From contig JAFYTP010000026.1 in NCBI GenBank assembly GCA_017558775.1, positions 1 to 64,000 on the forward strand: DNA of 64,000 bases, in the 5' to 3' direction. The notes beneath the pieces were generated by a model, which was not told the origin of the DNA, made no database searches, and saw nothing but the letters and a program-made list of their open reading frames with translations. This DNA is from Bacteroidales bacterium. GTDB taxonomy: Bacteria; Bacteroidota; Bacteroidia; Bacteroidales; UBA932. Both the position numbers and the translations under genes were made by a program. This document shows positions 52,995 through 62,504 of the stretch, piece by piece (position 1 is the first letter of the stretch; each line of letters begins with the position of its first letter).

Positions 52995-55900
52995 ATGAAA
53001 CAGAAAGTAGTCCATTTTTCCATGCTGGCTGCTCTGCTGTGTCTCCTCCTGGGAATGTGGGGCCCCGGTGCCTTCGCACAGAACAGGGGCATTACCATCA
53101 AGGGTACTGTCGTGGACGCAGACGGTCTGCCGGTAATCGGTGCGGGCGTCACCCTGCAGGGGACGACCACCGGTGTGGCTGCCGACGTGGACGGAGGCTT
53201 CACGCTCACCGTCCCCGGAGAGAATTCTGTGATCGAGGTTTCGGCCCTTGGCTACGTCACCGAAGTGTTGACCGTAGGCAAGCAGCGGACGTTCACCGTC
53301 GTGCTGCGGGACGATACCCAGACCTTGGACGCCACGGTCGTGGTCGCGTACGGCACGCAGACCAAGGCCACCGTCACGGGTGCATTGACCTCTATCGACA
53401 ACAAGTCGCTGATCAAGGCGCCGGTGGCCGACGTCACCAACATCCTCGCCGGTCAGATGCCGGGCGTCTCCACCATCCAGGAGACCGGTCAGCCGGGTGA
53501 AGACTACGCCAAGATCTACATCCGAGGCGTAGGCTCCCTGAGCGACTCGAACGCCAGCCCGCTCATCCTGGTCGATGGTGTCGAGCGTCCGATGAACACC
53601 GTGGACCCGAACGAAATCGAAAGCCTCTCCGTCCTGAAGGACGCGGCTTCCACGGCCGTGTTCGGTGTGCGCGGCGCTAACGGCGTCATCATCATCACCA
53701 CCAAGCGCGGCGACGCGGGCAAGCCGAAGATTTCCGTGAGCTCCATCACCGGTGTCCAGATGCCGATGTCCTACATCGAGCAGTGCGACAGCTACGATTT
53801 CGCCCGTTACTACAATGTGTACCAGTGGAACGACGGCAAGACCGATCCGGGCCTGTACTTCACCCGCGAGGCCATCGAGGCCTACCGCACGGGATCCGAC
53901 CCGATCATGTACCCGAACACCCACTGGAACGAGCTGATGTTCCGGAAAGCCTTCCTCCAGACCAAGAACAACATCAACATCTCCGGCGGTTCGGACAAGG
54001 TCCGCTACTTCGTGTCGATGGGTTACATGTTCCAGAATGGTCTGTTGAAGCAGATCCCGGACGTCACCTACGACAACAACTACGCATACAACCGGTACAA
54101 CTACCGCGCGAACCTGGACTTCAAGCTCACCGAGACCACGGACATGAAGTTCAACATCAGCGGTGTCATCGGTGACACCCGCGAGCCGCTGAACAGCAAC
54201 CGTGACAACATCTGGATGCTGACGATGCTGTGGGCCCACCCGACGGCGTCCCCGGGTATCGTGAACGGCATGCCGGTGACGGTGGTGTCCTACGACGCCC
54301 TGCCGGACGGCCTGACCAAGTGGAACGGTTGGGAGTACTACTACTGGTCCGGTTACCAGAGCAAGTACAAGACCACCCTAGGCATGGACATGACCATCAC
54401 CCAGCGCCTGGACTTCATCACCCACGGCCTCAGCGCCTCCATCAAGGGCAGTTATGACACCGACATGGCGCTCACCAAGAAGCGTTCCGGTTCCGGCGGT
54501 TACCACCAGACCATCGAGTACGCCTCCTGGGCCGATGGTTCCGGCATGGACATGTCCGATCCGGCCTTCGACCGCACCTATGTCCCGGTGATCAGCGGCA
54601 GCCAGCCGACCCTGAGCTACAGCGAGTCCACCGACGACGACAAGAGCTGGTACCTGGAAGCCCGCATCGACTACAAGCGCAAGTTCGCCCACAAGCACGC
54701 GGTGAGCGGCCTGCTCCTGTACAACCAGTCTCGCGACTACTATCCTTCCAAGTACAGCTGGCTCCCGTACGGTTACGTGGGCTGGGTGGCCCGCGCCACC
54801 TACGGCTACGCTGACAAATATCTCCTCGACCTCTCCGCCGGTTACAACGGCTCCGAGAACTTTGCCCCGGGCAAGACCCGTTACGGCCTGTTCCCGTCCG
54901 CTTCCCTGGGTTGGGTGGTTTCCGAGGAGAAGTTCATGAAGAAGGCCCCCTGGATCGACTTCCTCAAGCTCCGCGCTTCCGCCGGTCTCGTCGGTAACGA
55001 CCAGGGCAACTCCGTCCGCTTCATGTACATGGACGGTGTCTGGAACGACGCCGGATCCTACTACTTCGGCACCGGCAAGAGCGACGGCGTCCCGCGCTAC
55101 GAGCTGGGTACCCCGGGCAACAAGGGTGTGACCTGGGAAACGGCGCTCAAGGTGAACCTCGGTATGGACATGGACCTGTTCAACTACCGGTTCCATTTCG
55201 CCGGCGATGTGTTCTACGAGCACCGCACCGGTATCCTGATCTCGCCGAAGTCCCTGCCGGCCATCATCGCCACCTCCCTCCCGAACATGAACCTCGGTGA
55301 GGTGGACAATCGCGGTTATGAAATCGAAGTCGGCTGGAAGGACCATATCGGCAATTTCACCTACGATATCAACGGCAACGTCACCTTCGCCCGCAACAAG
55401 ATCATCTTCGAGGATGAGGTCGAGCCCGAATTCGAGTACCAGCGCGAGACCGGCGGTTCCACCGGCCGCTACATGCTGTACCAGTTCGAGCGCCTGTACC
55501 AGAAGAGCGACTTCTTCACCGACGCGGACGGTGTCCTTCGTCTGAATCCGGACCTCCCGCAGCCTTCCAACGCGGTGTATCCGGGTGACTGTATGTACAA
55601 GGATCTGAGCGGTGACGGCATCATCGACGGACGCGACCGGATGTACGACGGTTATCCGAACCGTCCGGAATACGTGTTCGGTTCCAACTGGAAGTTCGGC
55701 TACAAGGGCTTCAACCTGAACCTGAACTGGGTGGCCGCCACAAACGTGAGCCGTGTCTGGAACGACGACTACCGCATTCCGTTCACGAACTCCGGCCACC
55801 GCGGCCTGCTGAAGATCTTCGCGGAGAACTCCTGGATCGACAATGACAATCCCTGGGCTCCCGGCCGCGAAGACGGCACCCTGCCGCGCTTCACCAAGAC

Positions 55901-56171
55901 GAACTACCCGTGGAACTCCATGGACTCCACTCTCTGGACCGTGGACGCTTCCTACCTGCGTCTGAAGAGCGCCAGCTTCGGCTACACCTTCTCCCGCAGC
56001 CGATTCTTTGACAAGCTGGGCATCAGCTCCCTGGGCGTGATGTTCACGGGCTACAACCTCTGGACCCTGTCCAAGATGACCCTGCAGGATCCGGAAGCGA
56101 AGTCCAAGTCCTCCTCCGGCCAGTATCCGCTGGTCAAGACCTACAACCTGGCCCTCAACATCAACTTCTAA
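52995..56171 (+). CDS. SusC-like TonB-dependent receptor 3
   Basis: 1058 aa: a long signal peptide (about 1-29, AFAQ), N-terminal domain ITIKGTVVDADGLPVIGAGV, TonB-box region TVVVAYGTQ, plug with LAGQMPGVSTIQETGQPGE and VLKDAASTAVFGVRGANGV, and a barrel ending in NLALNINF. It is clearly separate from the SusC1/SusC2 subgroup. It starts 55 bases after the chitinase stop in A/T-rich sequence with no clear promoter. SusD3 follows after 12 bases. Confidence 0.96.
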   Translation: MKQKVVHFSMLAALLCLLLGMWGPGAFAQNRGITIKGTVVDADGLPVIGAGVTLQGTTTGVAADVDGGFTLTVPGENSVIEVSALGYVTEVLTVGKQRTFTVVLRDDTQTLDATVVVAYGTQTKATVTGALTSIDNKSLIKAPVADVTNILAGQMPGVSTIQETGQPGEDYAKIYIRGVGSLSDSNASPLILVDGVERPMNTVDPNEIESLSVLKDAASTAVFGVRGANGVIIITTKRGDAGKPKISVSSITGVQMPMSYIEQCDSYDFARYYNVYQWNDGKTDPGLYFTREAIEAYRTGSDPIMYPNTHWNELMFRKAFLQTKNNINISGGSDKVRYFVSMGYMFQNGLLKQIPDVTYDNNYAYNRYNYRANLDFKLTETTDMKFNISGVIGDTREPLNSNRDNIWMLTMLWAHPTASPGIVNGMPVTVVSYDALPDGLTKWNGWEYYYWSGYQSKYKTTLGMDMTITQRLDFITHGLSASIKGSYDTDMALTKKRSGSGGYHQTIEYASWADGSGMDMSDPAFDRTYVPVISGSQPTLSYSESTDDDKSWYLEARIDYKRKFAHKHAVSGLLLYNQSRDYYPSKYSWLPYGYVGWVARATYGYADKYLLDLSAGYNGSENFAPGKTRYGLFPSASLGWVVSEEKFMKKAPWIDFLKLRASAGLVGNDQGNSVRFMYMDGVWNDAGSYYFGTGKSDGVPRYELGTPGNKGVTWETALKVNLGMDMDLFNYRFHFAGDVFYEHRTGILISPKSLPAIIATSLPNMNLGEVDNRGYEIEVGWKDHIGNFTYDINGNVTFARNKIIFEDEVEPEFEYQRETGGSTGRYMLYQFERLYQKSDFFTDADGVLRLNPDLPQPSNAVYPGDCMYKDLSGDGIIDGRDRMYDGYPNRPEYVFGSNWKFGYKGFNLNLNWVAATNVSRVWNDDYRIPFTNSGHRGLLKIFAENSWIDNDNPWAPGREDGTLPRFTKTNYPWNSMDSTLWTVDASYLRLKSASFGYTFSRSRFFDKLGISSLGVMFTGYNLWTLSKMTLQDPEAKSKSSSGQYPLVKTYNLALNINF

Positions 56172-56183
56172 ACCGAGCGTACC

Positions 56184-58013
56184 ATGAAAAGATTTGCACA
56201 AATTCTGACAATCGCCCTCGTGGGCGCCGGTATGGTCGCTTGTGAGAGCATGAAACTGGGAGACGCCGGCCTGTCCAAGGCCCCGGAGACCTCCGGCGCC
56301 ACCATCGACACCCTGTTCGCTTCCCTGAAGGACGCCGACAAGGTGCTGATGTCGGCCTACTATTATCTCCCTTACGGGCTGATCTCCGATTTCGACTCCA
56401 AGATGGGAGGCGATTTCCTGGAGTCCATCACCGACCACTATGTAAGTAACAAGCATTCGGACAGCGACGGTCCGAACAACCTCTACTATTCCGGCGGTCT
56501 TTCCGCCAACCTGACGGGTTCTTATGCCGGCGGTGAAACCTACCGCTTCGGCAGCGAGAAGGACTACACGGCGATCCGCTACGCCTGGCTGTTCCTGGAG
56601 AACGCCGACCGTATCCCGAACGCCGACCCCGCCGCCCTCGCGCAGAAGAAGGCCGAAGCCAAGGTTTGCATGGCCATTGCCTATGCCAACATGCTCCGTT
56701 ACGTGGGTGGCGTCCCGATCCTGGACCACTCCGTCGATCCCGCCGAGGAAATGGTGTATCCGCGCAATACTTTCGCGGAGACTGTCGATTTCATCGTGAA
56801 GCTCTGCGATGAGGCCGCCCCGGATCTGCCGTGGGCCGTGAGCGCCTCGGAAGACGGCCGCATGACGCGCGCCGCCGCCCTGGGCCTCAAGCTCCGCATC
56901 CTGTGCTTCGCCGCCTCTCCGACCTTCAACTCCAACACCAAGTGGCACCCGCAGGCCGATGAGTACACCTGCTACGGCAACTACGATCCCGCCCGCTGGC
57001 AGGCCGCGAAGAGCGCTGCCGACGAGTTCATGCGCCAGCAGATGGCCAACGGCCACTACGCGCTGTGCGAGGCGGAGCCGGACGCCGTGACGGGCCTCAT
57101 CAACCCCCGTTCCTACCGCCTGGCTTACCGCAAGGGCTACTACGAGCGCGGAAGCTCCGAGAGCATCATCTCCATCCGCAAGTCCAACAGCACCAGCTAC
57201 AACGACAAGCACTACGAGGTGCAGGGCTCCTACGGCAGCGGCGCCACCCTTACCTGGGTGAACAAGTTCCCGTGGGCCGACGGCACCCCGTTCCCGGAGG
57301 ACTTCCCTTGGGAAGACAAGGCTTCCTGGCCTGAGCATCCGTTCTTCAAGCCGGATCCGCTGGGCACGCTGAAAGTCAACGGCGCCACCTTCTCCGAGAC
57401 CCGTGACCCGCGTCTGTATGAGAATGTCGGCGTCCCCGGCGACATCTGGCGGGACGGTTCCGTGGGCCGCGCCTACGACAACCACAAGTACCACCAGGAC
57501 GGCTGCACCGGCTTCCTGATGATGAAGTTCGTCCTGCAGCAGAATTCCGACCGTTCCCAGCCGCAGCACTGGCCGATGATGCGTTTCGCGGAAGTGCTCC
57601 TGAACTGCGCCGAGGCCTATAACGAGGCCGACGGCGGTCCGTCCGACAAGGCTTATGCCTGGGTCAATGCCGTCCGCGCCCGCGTCGGCCTGCCCGGCCT
57701 GCCCGAAGGGATGACCCAGGAGGAGTTCCGCAAGGCCCTCATCCTGGAGCGCGAGCTCGAGTTCGGCTTCGAGGAGGTCCGCTGGTTCGACATGATCCGC
57801 TGGGGCCTGACCGATGCGTTCACCACCCCGCTCAAGGGTCTGACCTCCTATGGCGACAGCAACAACGCGGCTACCGTCTTCACCTTCAAAGAGAAGGAAG
57901 CGTATCCGCCGCGTAAGTGGTACACCAGCTGGGATACCAAGTGGTATCTCGCTCCCATCCCCGCGGTCGAGATCAACAAGAACTACGGGATGACTCAGAA
58001 TCCGGGTTGGTAA
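56184..58013 (+). CDS. SusD-like surface glycan-binding lipoprotein 3
   Basis: 609 aa with a lipoprotein signal (GAGMVAC, Cys20). SusD helices are recognisable (CMAIAYANMLRYVGGVPILD; LERELEFGFEEVRWFDMIRWG). The mature start lacks the F-L-D sequence of the other three SusDs. It caps SusC3. SusC4 begins 18 bases downstream. Confidence 0.93.
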   Translation: MKRFAQILTIALVGAGMVACESMKLGDAGLSKAPETSGATIDTLFASLKDADKVLMSAYYYLPYGLISDFDSKMGGDFLESITDHYVSNKHSDSDGPNNLYYSGGLSANLTGSYAGGETYRFGSEKDYTAIRYAWLFLENADRIPNADPAALAQKKAEAKVCMAIAYANMLRYVGGVPILDHSVDPAEEMVYPRNTFAETVDFIVKLCDEAAPDLPWAVSASEDGRMTRAAALGLKLRILCFAASPTFNSNTKWHPQADEYTCYGNYDPARWQAAKSAADEFMRQQMANGHYALCEAEPDAVTGLINPRSYRLAYRKGYYERGSSESIISIRKSNSTSYNDKHYEVQGSYGSGATLTWVNKFPWADGTPFPEDFPWEDKASWPEHPFFKPDPLGTLKVNGATFSETRDPRLYENVGVPGDIWRDGSVGRAYDNHKYHQDGCTGFLMMKFVLQQNSDRSQPQHWPMMRFAEVLLNCAEAYNEADGGPSDKAYAWVNAVRARVGLPGLPEGMTQEEFRKALILERELEFGFEEVRWFDMIRWGLTDAFTTPLKGLTSYGDSNNAATVFTFKEKEAYPPRKWYTSWDTKWYLAPIPAVEINKNYGMTQNPGW

Positions 58014-58031
58014 TCTAAAATGTGCCCGAAT

Positions 58032-60776
58032 ATGAAAAGATTGTTAGCATACATAACCCTTCCGCTTCTGCTCGTCTGCACGGCGGTTTCCGCGCAGGAA
58101 ACCGTGTCGCCGCTGGACTCCGTCGACCTGGGGAACCTCTTCCGGATCCAGGCCAACGGGAACCCGGGCAAGTGCCAGGCTATCTTTGAAAAGAGCCCCG
58201 AAGTGGATATCGCCAACGCCCTCTATGGGCAGTTCTCCGGCCTCCTGGTGAAGAACGGCTCCAGCGTGTACGACTCCAACCAGTCCAAGCTGAAGCTGGC
58301 CCTCCGCCTCCATGGCCACAGCCCGCTCCTGCTGGTGGACGGCATTCCCCGTTCGCTGGATGACCTCGAAGGGGTCGAGATCGACAAGGTCGAGGTCCTC
58401 AAGGACGCGGCCGCTTCCGCCCTGTACGGCGTGAAGGGCGGCGACGGAGTCATCTCCATCACCACCAAGCGCGGCAAGGATTCGCCGCTGAAGGTCACCG
58501 CCAAGTACCAGTACGGCTTCCAGACGATGTTCCGCGCCCCCGAGTTCGCGGACGCGTACACCTACGGTTTCCTCGTGAACGAGGCCCGTTCCCTGGACGG
58601 CCTGCCGGCCAAGTACAGCGAGGCGGAACTCTTCGCCCTGTACAGCGGCCAGTACCCGTACGCCTATCCGAACGTGAACTGGTGGAACGAAGTCTACCGT
58701 GACCACGGTGACAACCACCAGGCCGAATTCACCTTCATGGGCGGCAACCGCAACTTCCGCTATTTCGCCGCGGTCGAATACCTGAAGGAGGACTTCCTCT
58801 ACAAGAAGGCCACCTCCGACGACCGCTACAACGCGAACCACTATGACAACCGCCTGGGCATCCGCGCGAACGTGGACGTGAACATCACCCAGTCCACGCT
58901 GATGAAGATCAACGTGAAGGCCCGCCTCGCGGAATTCAACAAGGGCAACTATTCCGGTCGCATCGAGAAGACCCTGTACACCCTGCCTTCCGCCGCGTTC
59001 CCGGTGAAGCAGGCCGACGGCGCCTACGGCGGAACGTCCCTGTACGGCGCGGTGAACCCGGTCGCCCAGATGCAGGAGCTCGGCCAGAAGCAGTATTCCC
59101 AGACCAAGGTGCTGGCCGACATGCTGCTCCGCCAGGATCTCGGGATGTTCGTCCCGGGCCTCTCCGCCGACGTGGACGTCGCGTTCGACTACATCGGCCG
59201 CCTGTCCGAGGACGCCTCCAAGGAGTTCCAGTATTCGGAACTGGTGAGCACGGTGGCCGCGGACGGAGACAAGAGCTACATCCTCTCCGAGCAGAAGTAC
59301 TACGGCACGAACTCCAAGATCGTGGAGTACAGCCACTGGTTCTCCAGCCTGCAGATGAAGATGGAATTCCAGTCCCGGCTGAACTGGGAGCGCGACTTCG
59401 ACGCCCACCATGTGGACGCCCATGCCGCGTACCGCCAGCGTTCCTGGATCCTCAGCGGACAGAACAACTCCTCCAAGACGCAGGAGCTCCTGGGCACCGT
59501 GAGCTATAACTGGAAGAAGCGTTATTTCGCCGACCTGGTCGTGAACTATTCCGGTTCCGCCTACATGCCCAAGGGCAAGCGATTCCACTGGTATCCGGCC
59601 ATCAGCCTCGCCGCCATCGTCCTTGACGGGAACCCGTACCTGAAGGTGTACGGTTCCGCGGGCCTCAGCGGTTCCGACGCCGACTTGGAGCACGAGCTCT
59701 GGCGCCAGAACTACGTGAGCGGCAACAGCTGGTACTTCGGTATCAACGGCGGCACGGGCTACAGCGGCCGCACGGAAGGCGACATGGCTGCCGTCACGCT
59801 CGCTCCGGAACTCTCCCGCAAAGCCACCCTCGGCTTGGATTTCGGCCTCTTTGACAAGCGGCTCATGATCAACGCGGAAGGCTTCATGGAGGACCGCCGC
59901 AACATCCTCATCTCCCCGTCCAACATCTCGGAGGTGATCGGTGTCGGCGTGAACGAGCAGAGCATCGGCGAACAGACCTACAAGGGCGTCGACCTCTCCG
60001 TCTCCTGGAACAACCGCCACGGTGACTTCGACTACGGCCTGTACGCCAACGGCGGCTGGCTGTTCACGAAGGTCATCGATGACGGCCAGGCCTATCAGAT
60101 GTACGATTATCTGTACCGCAAGGGCAATCCCGTGGGACAGCGCTACGGCCTCGAGGTCATCGGCATCTTCCAGAGCCAGCTGGAGATCAACAACAGCCCG
60201 CAGCAGACCTTCGGCGCCGTCCGGCCCGGTGACCTCAAGTACCGCGACCAGAACGGCGACGGCGTCATCGACAAGCAGGACCGCGTGAAGATGTTCGGCA
60301 GCTCGACGCCGCTCCTCCAGTTCGGTTTCGGCCTGCACGCCGGCTACAAGAACTTCAAGATGTACGCGGACTTCCAGGGTGTGACGGGCGTCACCATCGA
60401 CCTCCTGGATTCCCCGCTGTACCAGCCGCTCGTGTCCAACGGGACCATCTCCCAGACCTTCCTGAACCGGGAAGTCACCTGGGCCCCGGGCCGCGAGGCT
60501 TACGCCACGATGCCGCGCCTGACCACGCAGGAGAACCCGAACAACTACCAGGCGAACTCGCTGTGGTACCGCGACGGCTCCTTCATCAAGCTGCGCAACG
60601 TGGGCATTTCCTATACCATTCCGAAGGAGGCGCTGAAAGTCTGCGACGCCACGGTCTCCCTGACCGGGACGAACCTGTTCAGCCTGGACAACATCCATTT
60701 CGCCGATCCCGAGCTGCTGGGCGCCTACTATCCTTCCACCCGGGTCTTCTGGGCCGGTATCAAGTTCAACTTCTAA
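58032..60776 (+). CDS. SusC-like receptor 4 lacking the N-terminal regulatory-like domain
   Basis: 914 aa from ATG 58032, with a signal peptide (about 1-22, AVSAQ); a second ATG 12 bases upstream is less likely. The plug (DIANALYGQFSGLLVKNG; LLLVDGIPRSLDDL; VLKDAAASALYGVKGGDGV) begins about 45 residues after the signal, and the barrel ends in WAGIKFNF. The carboxypeptidase-like domain and the usual V-V-x-G-Y-G-T TonB-box stretch of SusCs 1-3 are both absent. It is in frame and full through the barrel, so this is a family variant, not a truncated gene. SusD4 follows after 13 bases. Confidence 0.9.
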   Translation: MKRLLAYITLPLLLVCTAVSAQETVSPLDSVDLGNLFRIQANGNPGKCQAIFEKSPEVDIANALYGQFSGLLVKNGSSVYDSNQSKLKLALRLHGHSPLLLVDGIPRSLDDLEGVEIDKVEVLKDAAASALYGVKGGDGVISITTKRGKDSPLKVTAKYQYGFQTMFRAPEFADAYTYGFLVNEARSLDGLPAKYSEAELFALYSGQYPYAYPNVNWWNEVYRDHGDNHQAEFTFMGGNRNFRYFAAVEYLKEDFLYKKATSDDRYNANHYDNRLGIRANVDVNITQSTLMKINVKARLAEFNKGNYSGRIEKTLYTLPSAAFPVKQADGAYGGTSLYGAVNPVAQMQELGQKQYSQTKVLADMLLRQDLGMFVPGLSADVDVAFDYIGRLSEDASKEFQYSELVSTVAADGDKSYILSEQKYYGTNSKIVEYSHWFSSLQMKMEFQSRLNWERDFDAHHVDAHAAYRQRSWILSGQNNSSKTQELLGTVSYNWKKRYFADLVVNYSGSAYMPKGKRFHWYPAISLAAIVLDGNPYLKVYGSAGLSGSDADLEHELWRQNYVSGNSWYFGINGGTGYSGRTEGDMAAVTLAPELSRKATLGLDFGLFDKRLMINAEGFMEDRRNILISPSNISEVIGVGVNEQSIGEQTYKGVDLSVSWNNRHGDFDYGLYANGGWLFTKVIDDGQAYQMYDYLYRKGNPVGQRYGLEVIGIFQSQLEINNSPQQTFGAVRPGDLKYRDQNGDGVIDKQDRVKMFGSSTPLLQFGFGLHAGYKNFKMYADFQGVTGVTIDLLDSPLYQPLVSNGTISQTFLNREVTWAPGREAYATMPRLTTQENPNNYQANSLWYRDGSFIKLRNVGISYTIPKEALKVCDATVSLTGTNLFSLDNIHFADPELLGAYYPSTRVFWAGIKFNF

Positions 60777-60789
60777 ACCGGGAAACGAT

Positions 60790-62472
60790 ATGAAAAAGAT
60801 ATTCAGCATTCTTTGTGTGGCCGTCCTCGCGGCCGGATGCAATTTCCTGGACTTCGACGAATCCTCCAGCGACTACAGCCGGGAGGACATGTACCTGACG
60901 TACAGCAATATCCAGAAGATGCTCACCAACATCTACGGATACATGCCGAACAAGGACATCGCCGACGTGAGCAGCGCCCTCCGCGATTGCGGCAGCGACG
61001 ATGCCGAGTACGGCGACCCGGACGCCAGCGTGCAGCGCTTCACCAATGGTAACTGGAGCGCCCTGAACACGGTCGATGACAAGTGGAGCACGATGTACAG
61101 CGGAATCCGCAGCGCCAACGAGTTCCTCGAGTCGATCGAGACCGTGGACCTGTCGATGTACAAGTATGACAACAAGTACCAGCGCTGGCTGGAGCACCTG
61201 GCCTACTATCCGTACCAGGCCAGGGTTCTCCGCGCCTACTTCCTCTTCGAGCTGGCCCGCCGCTACGGCGACATTCCGATGCCGCTGACGATGCTGACCG
61301 CCGAGGAGGCCAACGAGATCGAGAAGACTTCCTTCGACGAGGTCATCAACTTCATCGTAAGCGAGTGCACCGAGTCCGCCGCCCATCTGCCCGACACCTA
61401 TGTGGGCCTGCTGGACGACGAGATCGGCCGCGTCACCCGGGGCTTCGCCCTGGCCGTGAAGACCAAGGCGCTCCTGTATGCCGCCAGCCCCCTCCACAAC
61501 CCTTCGGGCGACAAGTCCAAGTGGCAGAAGGCGGCCGCCGCGGCCAAGGAGATCATGGACCTGGGCATCTACACGCTCGATCCCGCCGAGAAGGCCAACA
61601 ACTATATGTCGAAGGAAGTGATCTTCGCCATCCTCCGTTCCGAGAGCCAGAGCTTCGAGAAGTACAACTTCCCGGTGCGGTTCACCGAGGGCCAGCGGAC
61701 GTCCATCTCCGGAAACTATCCCACCCAGAACCTGGTGGACGCTTTCCAGACGCTGGGCGGCTACGACATCACCCTCACGTCCAGCGGTTGGCAGACTTCC
61801 GACCCGGCCTTTGACATCACCAAGCCGTACGAGGGCCGCGACCCGCGCTTCGCGCGTGCGATCCTCGCCAACGGGATGTCGTTCAAGGGTTCCACGATCG
61901 AGACCTTCGTGGGCGGCAAGGACTACTCCGCCACCCGCAACGACCTCGGTTCCCCGACCGGTTACTATCTCCGCCGCTACATCCAGGAAAGCACCAGCTT
62001 CACCCCGGAGAACACGGTGACGAACAAGCACCAGTGGATTGTCTACCGCTACGCGGAGGCCCTCCTCACCTATGCCGAGGCCCTGAACGAGTACCTGGGC
62101 AACCCGACGGGAACCGACGGAACCTTCACCGTCAGCGCCCTCGCCGCCCTGAACCAGGTCCGGGCCAATGCCGGGATGCCGGCCGTGAACGCCTCTTCCC
62201 AGAGTGACTTCCGCGAGGCCGTGCGCCGTGAGTGGCGCGTGGAGTTCGCGTTCGAAGACCACCGCTTCTGGGACGTGCGCCGCTGGGACATCGGCCAGTC
62301 GACGCAGGGGCAGATCGACGGTGTGGAGATCACCCGCAGCGGCGGGACCTACAACTACAAGCGCATGACGGTCGAGACCCGCACCTGGTCCGCCCGCCAG
62401 AACCTGTACCCGATCCCGCAGAGCGAACTCTTCTGCAATCCTAACCTCAACCCTCAGAACACCGGCTGGTAG
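60790..62472 (+). CDS. SusD-like surface glycan-binding lipoprotein 4
   Basis: 560 aa with lipoprotein signal LAAGC followed by NFLDFDE. The SusD fold shows RVLRAYFLFELARRYGDIP and VEFAFEDHRFWDVRRW. It partners the short SusC4. It precedes the BACON-repeat gene by 32 bases. Confidence 0.94.
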   Translation: MKKIFSILCVAVLAAGCNFLDFDESSSDYSREDMYLTYSNIQKMLTNIYGYMPNKDIADVSSALRDCGSDDAEYGDPDASVQRFTNGNWSALNTVDDKWSTMYSGIRSANEFLESIETVDLSMYKYDNKYQRWLEHLAYYPYQARVLRAYFLFELARRYGDIPMPLTMLTAEEANEIEKTSFDEVINFIVSECTESAAHLPDTYVGLLDDEIGRVTRGFALAVKTKALLYAASPLHNPSGDKSKWQKAAAAAKEIMDLGIYTLDPAEKANNYMSKEVIFAILRSESQSFEKYNFPVRFTEGQRTSISGNYPTQNLVDAFQTLGGYDITLTSSGWQTSDPAFDITKPYEGRDPRFARAILANGMSFKGSTIETFVGGKDYSATRNDLGSPTGYYLRRYIQESTSFTPENTVTNKHQWIVYRYAEALLTYAEALNEYLGNPTGTDGTFTVSALAALNQVRANAGMPAVNASSQSDFREAVRREWRVEFAFEDHRFWDVRRWDIGQSTQGQIDGVEITRSGGTYNYKRMTVETRTWSARQNLYPIPQSELFCNPNLNPQNTGW

Positions 62473-62504
62473 CAGTCGCTAACCTTGGATAAAATATACG
62501 ACAT

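Noticed and set aside
58032..60776. SusC4 read as a pseudogene because of the short N-terminus
   Set aside because: It has an intact signal peptide, plug and barrel in one frame and a paired SusD4, so it is a variant rather than a remnant.
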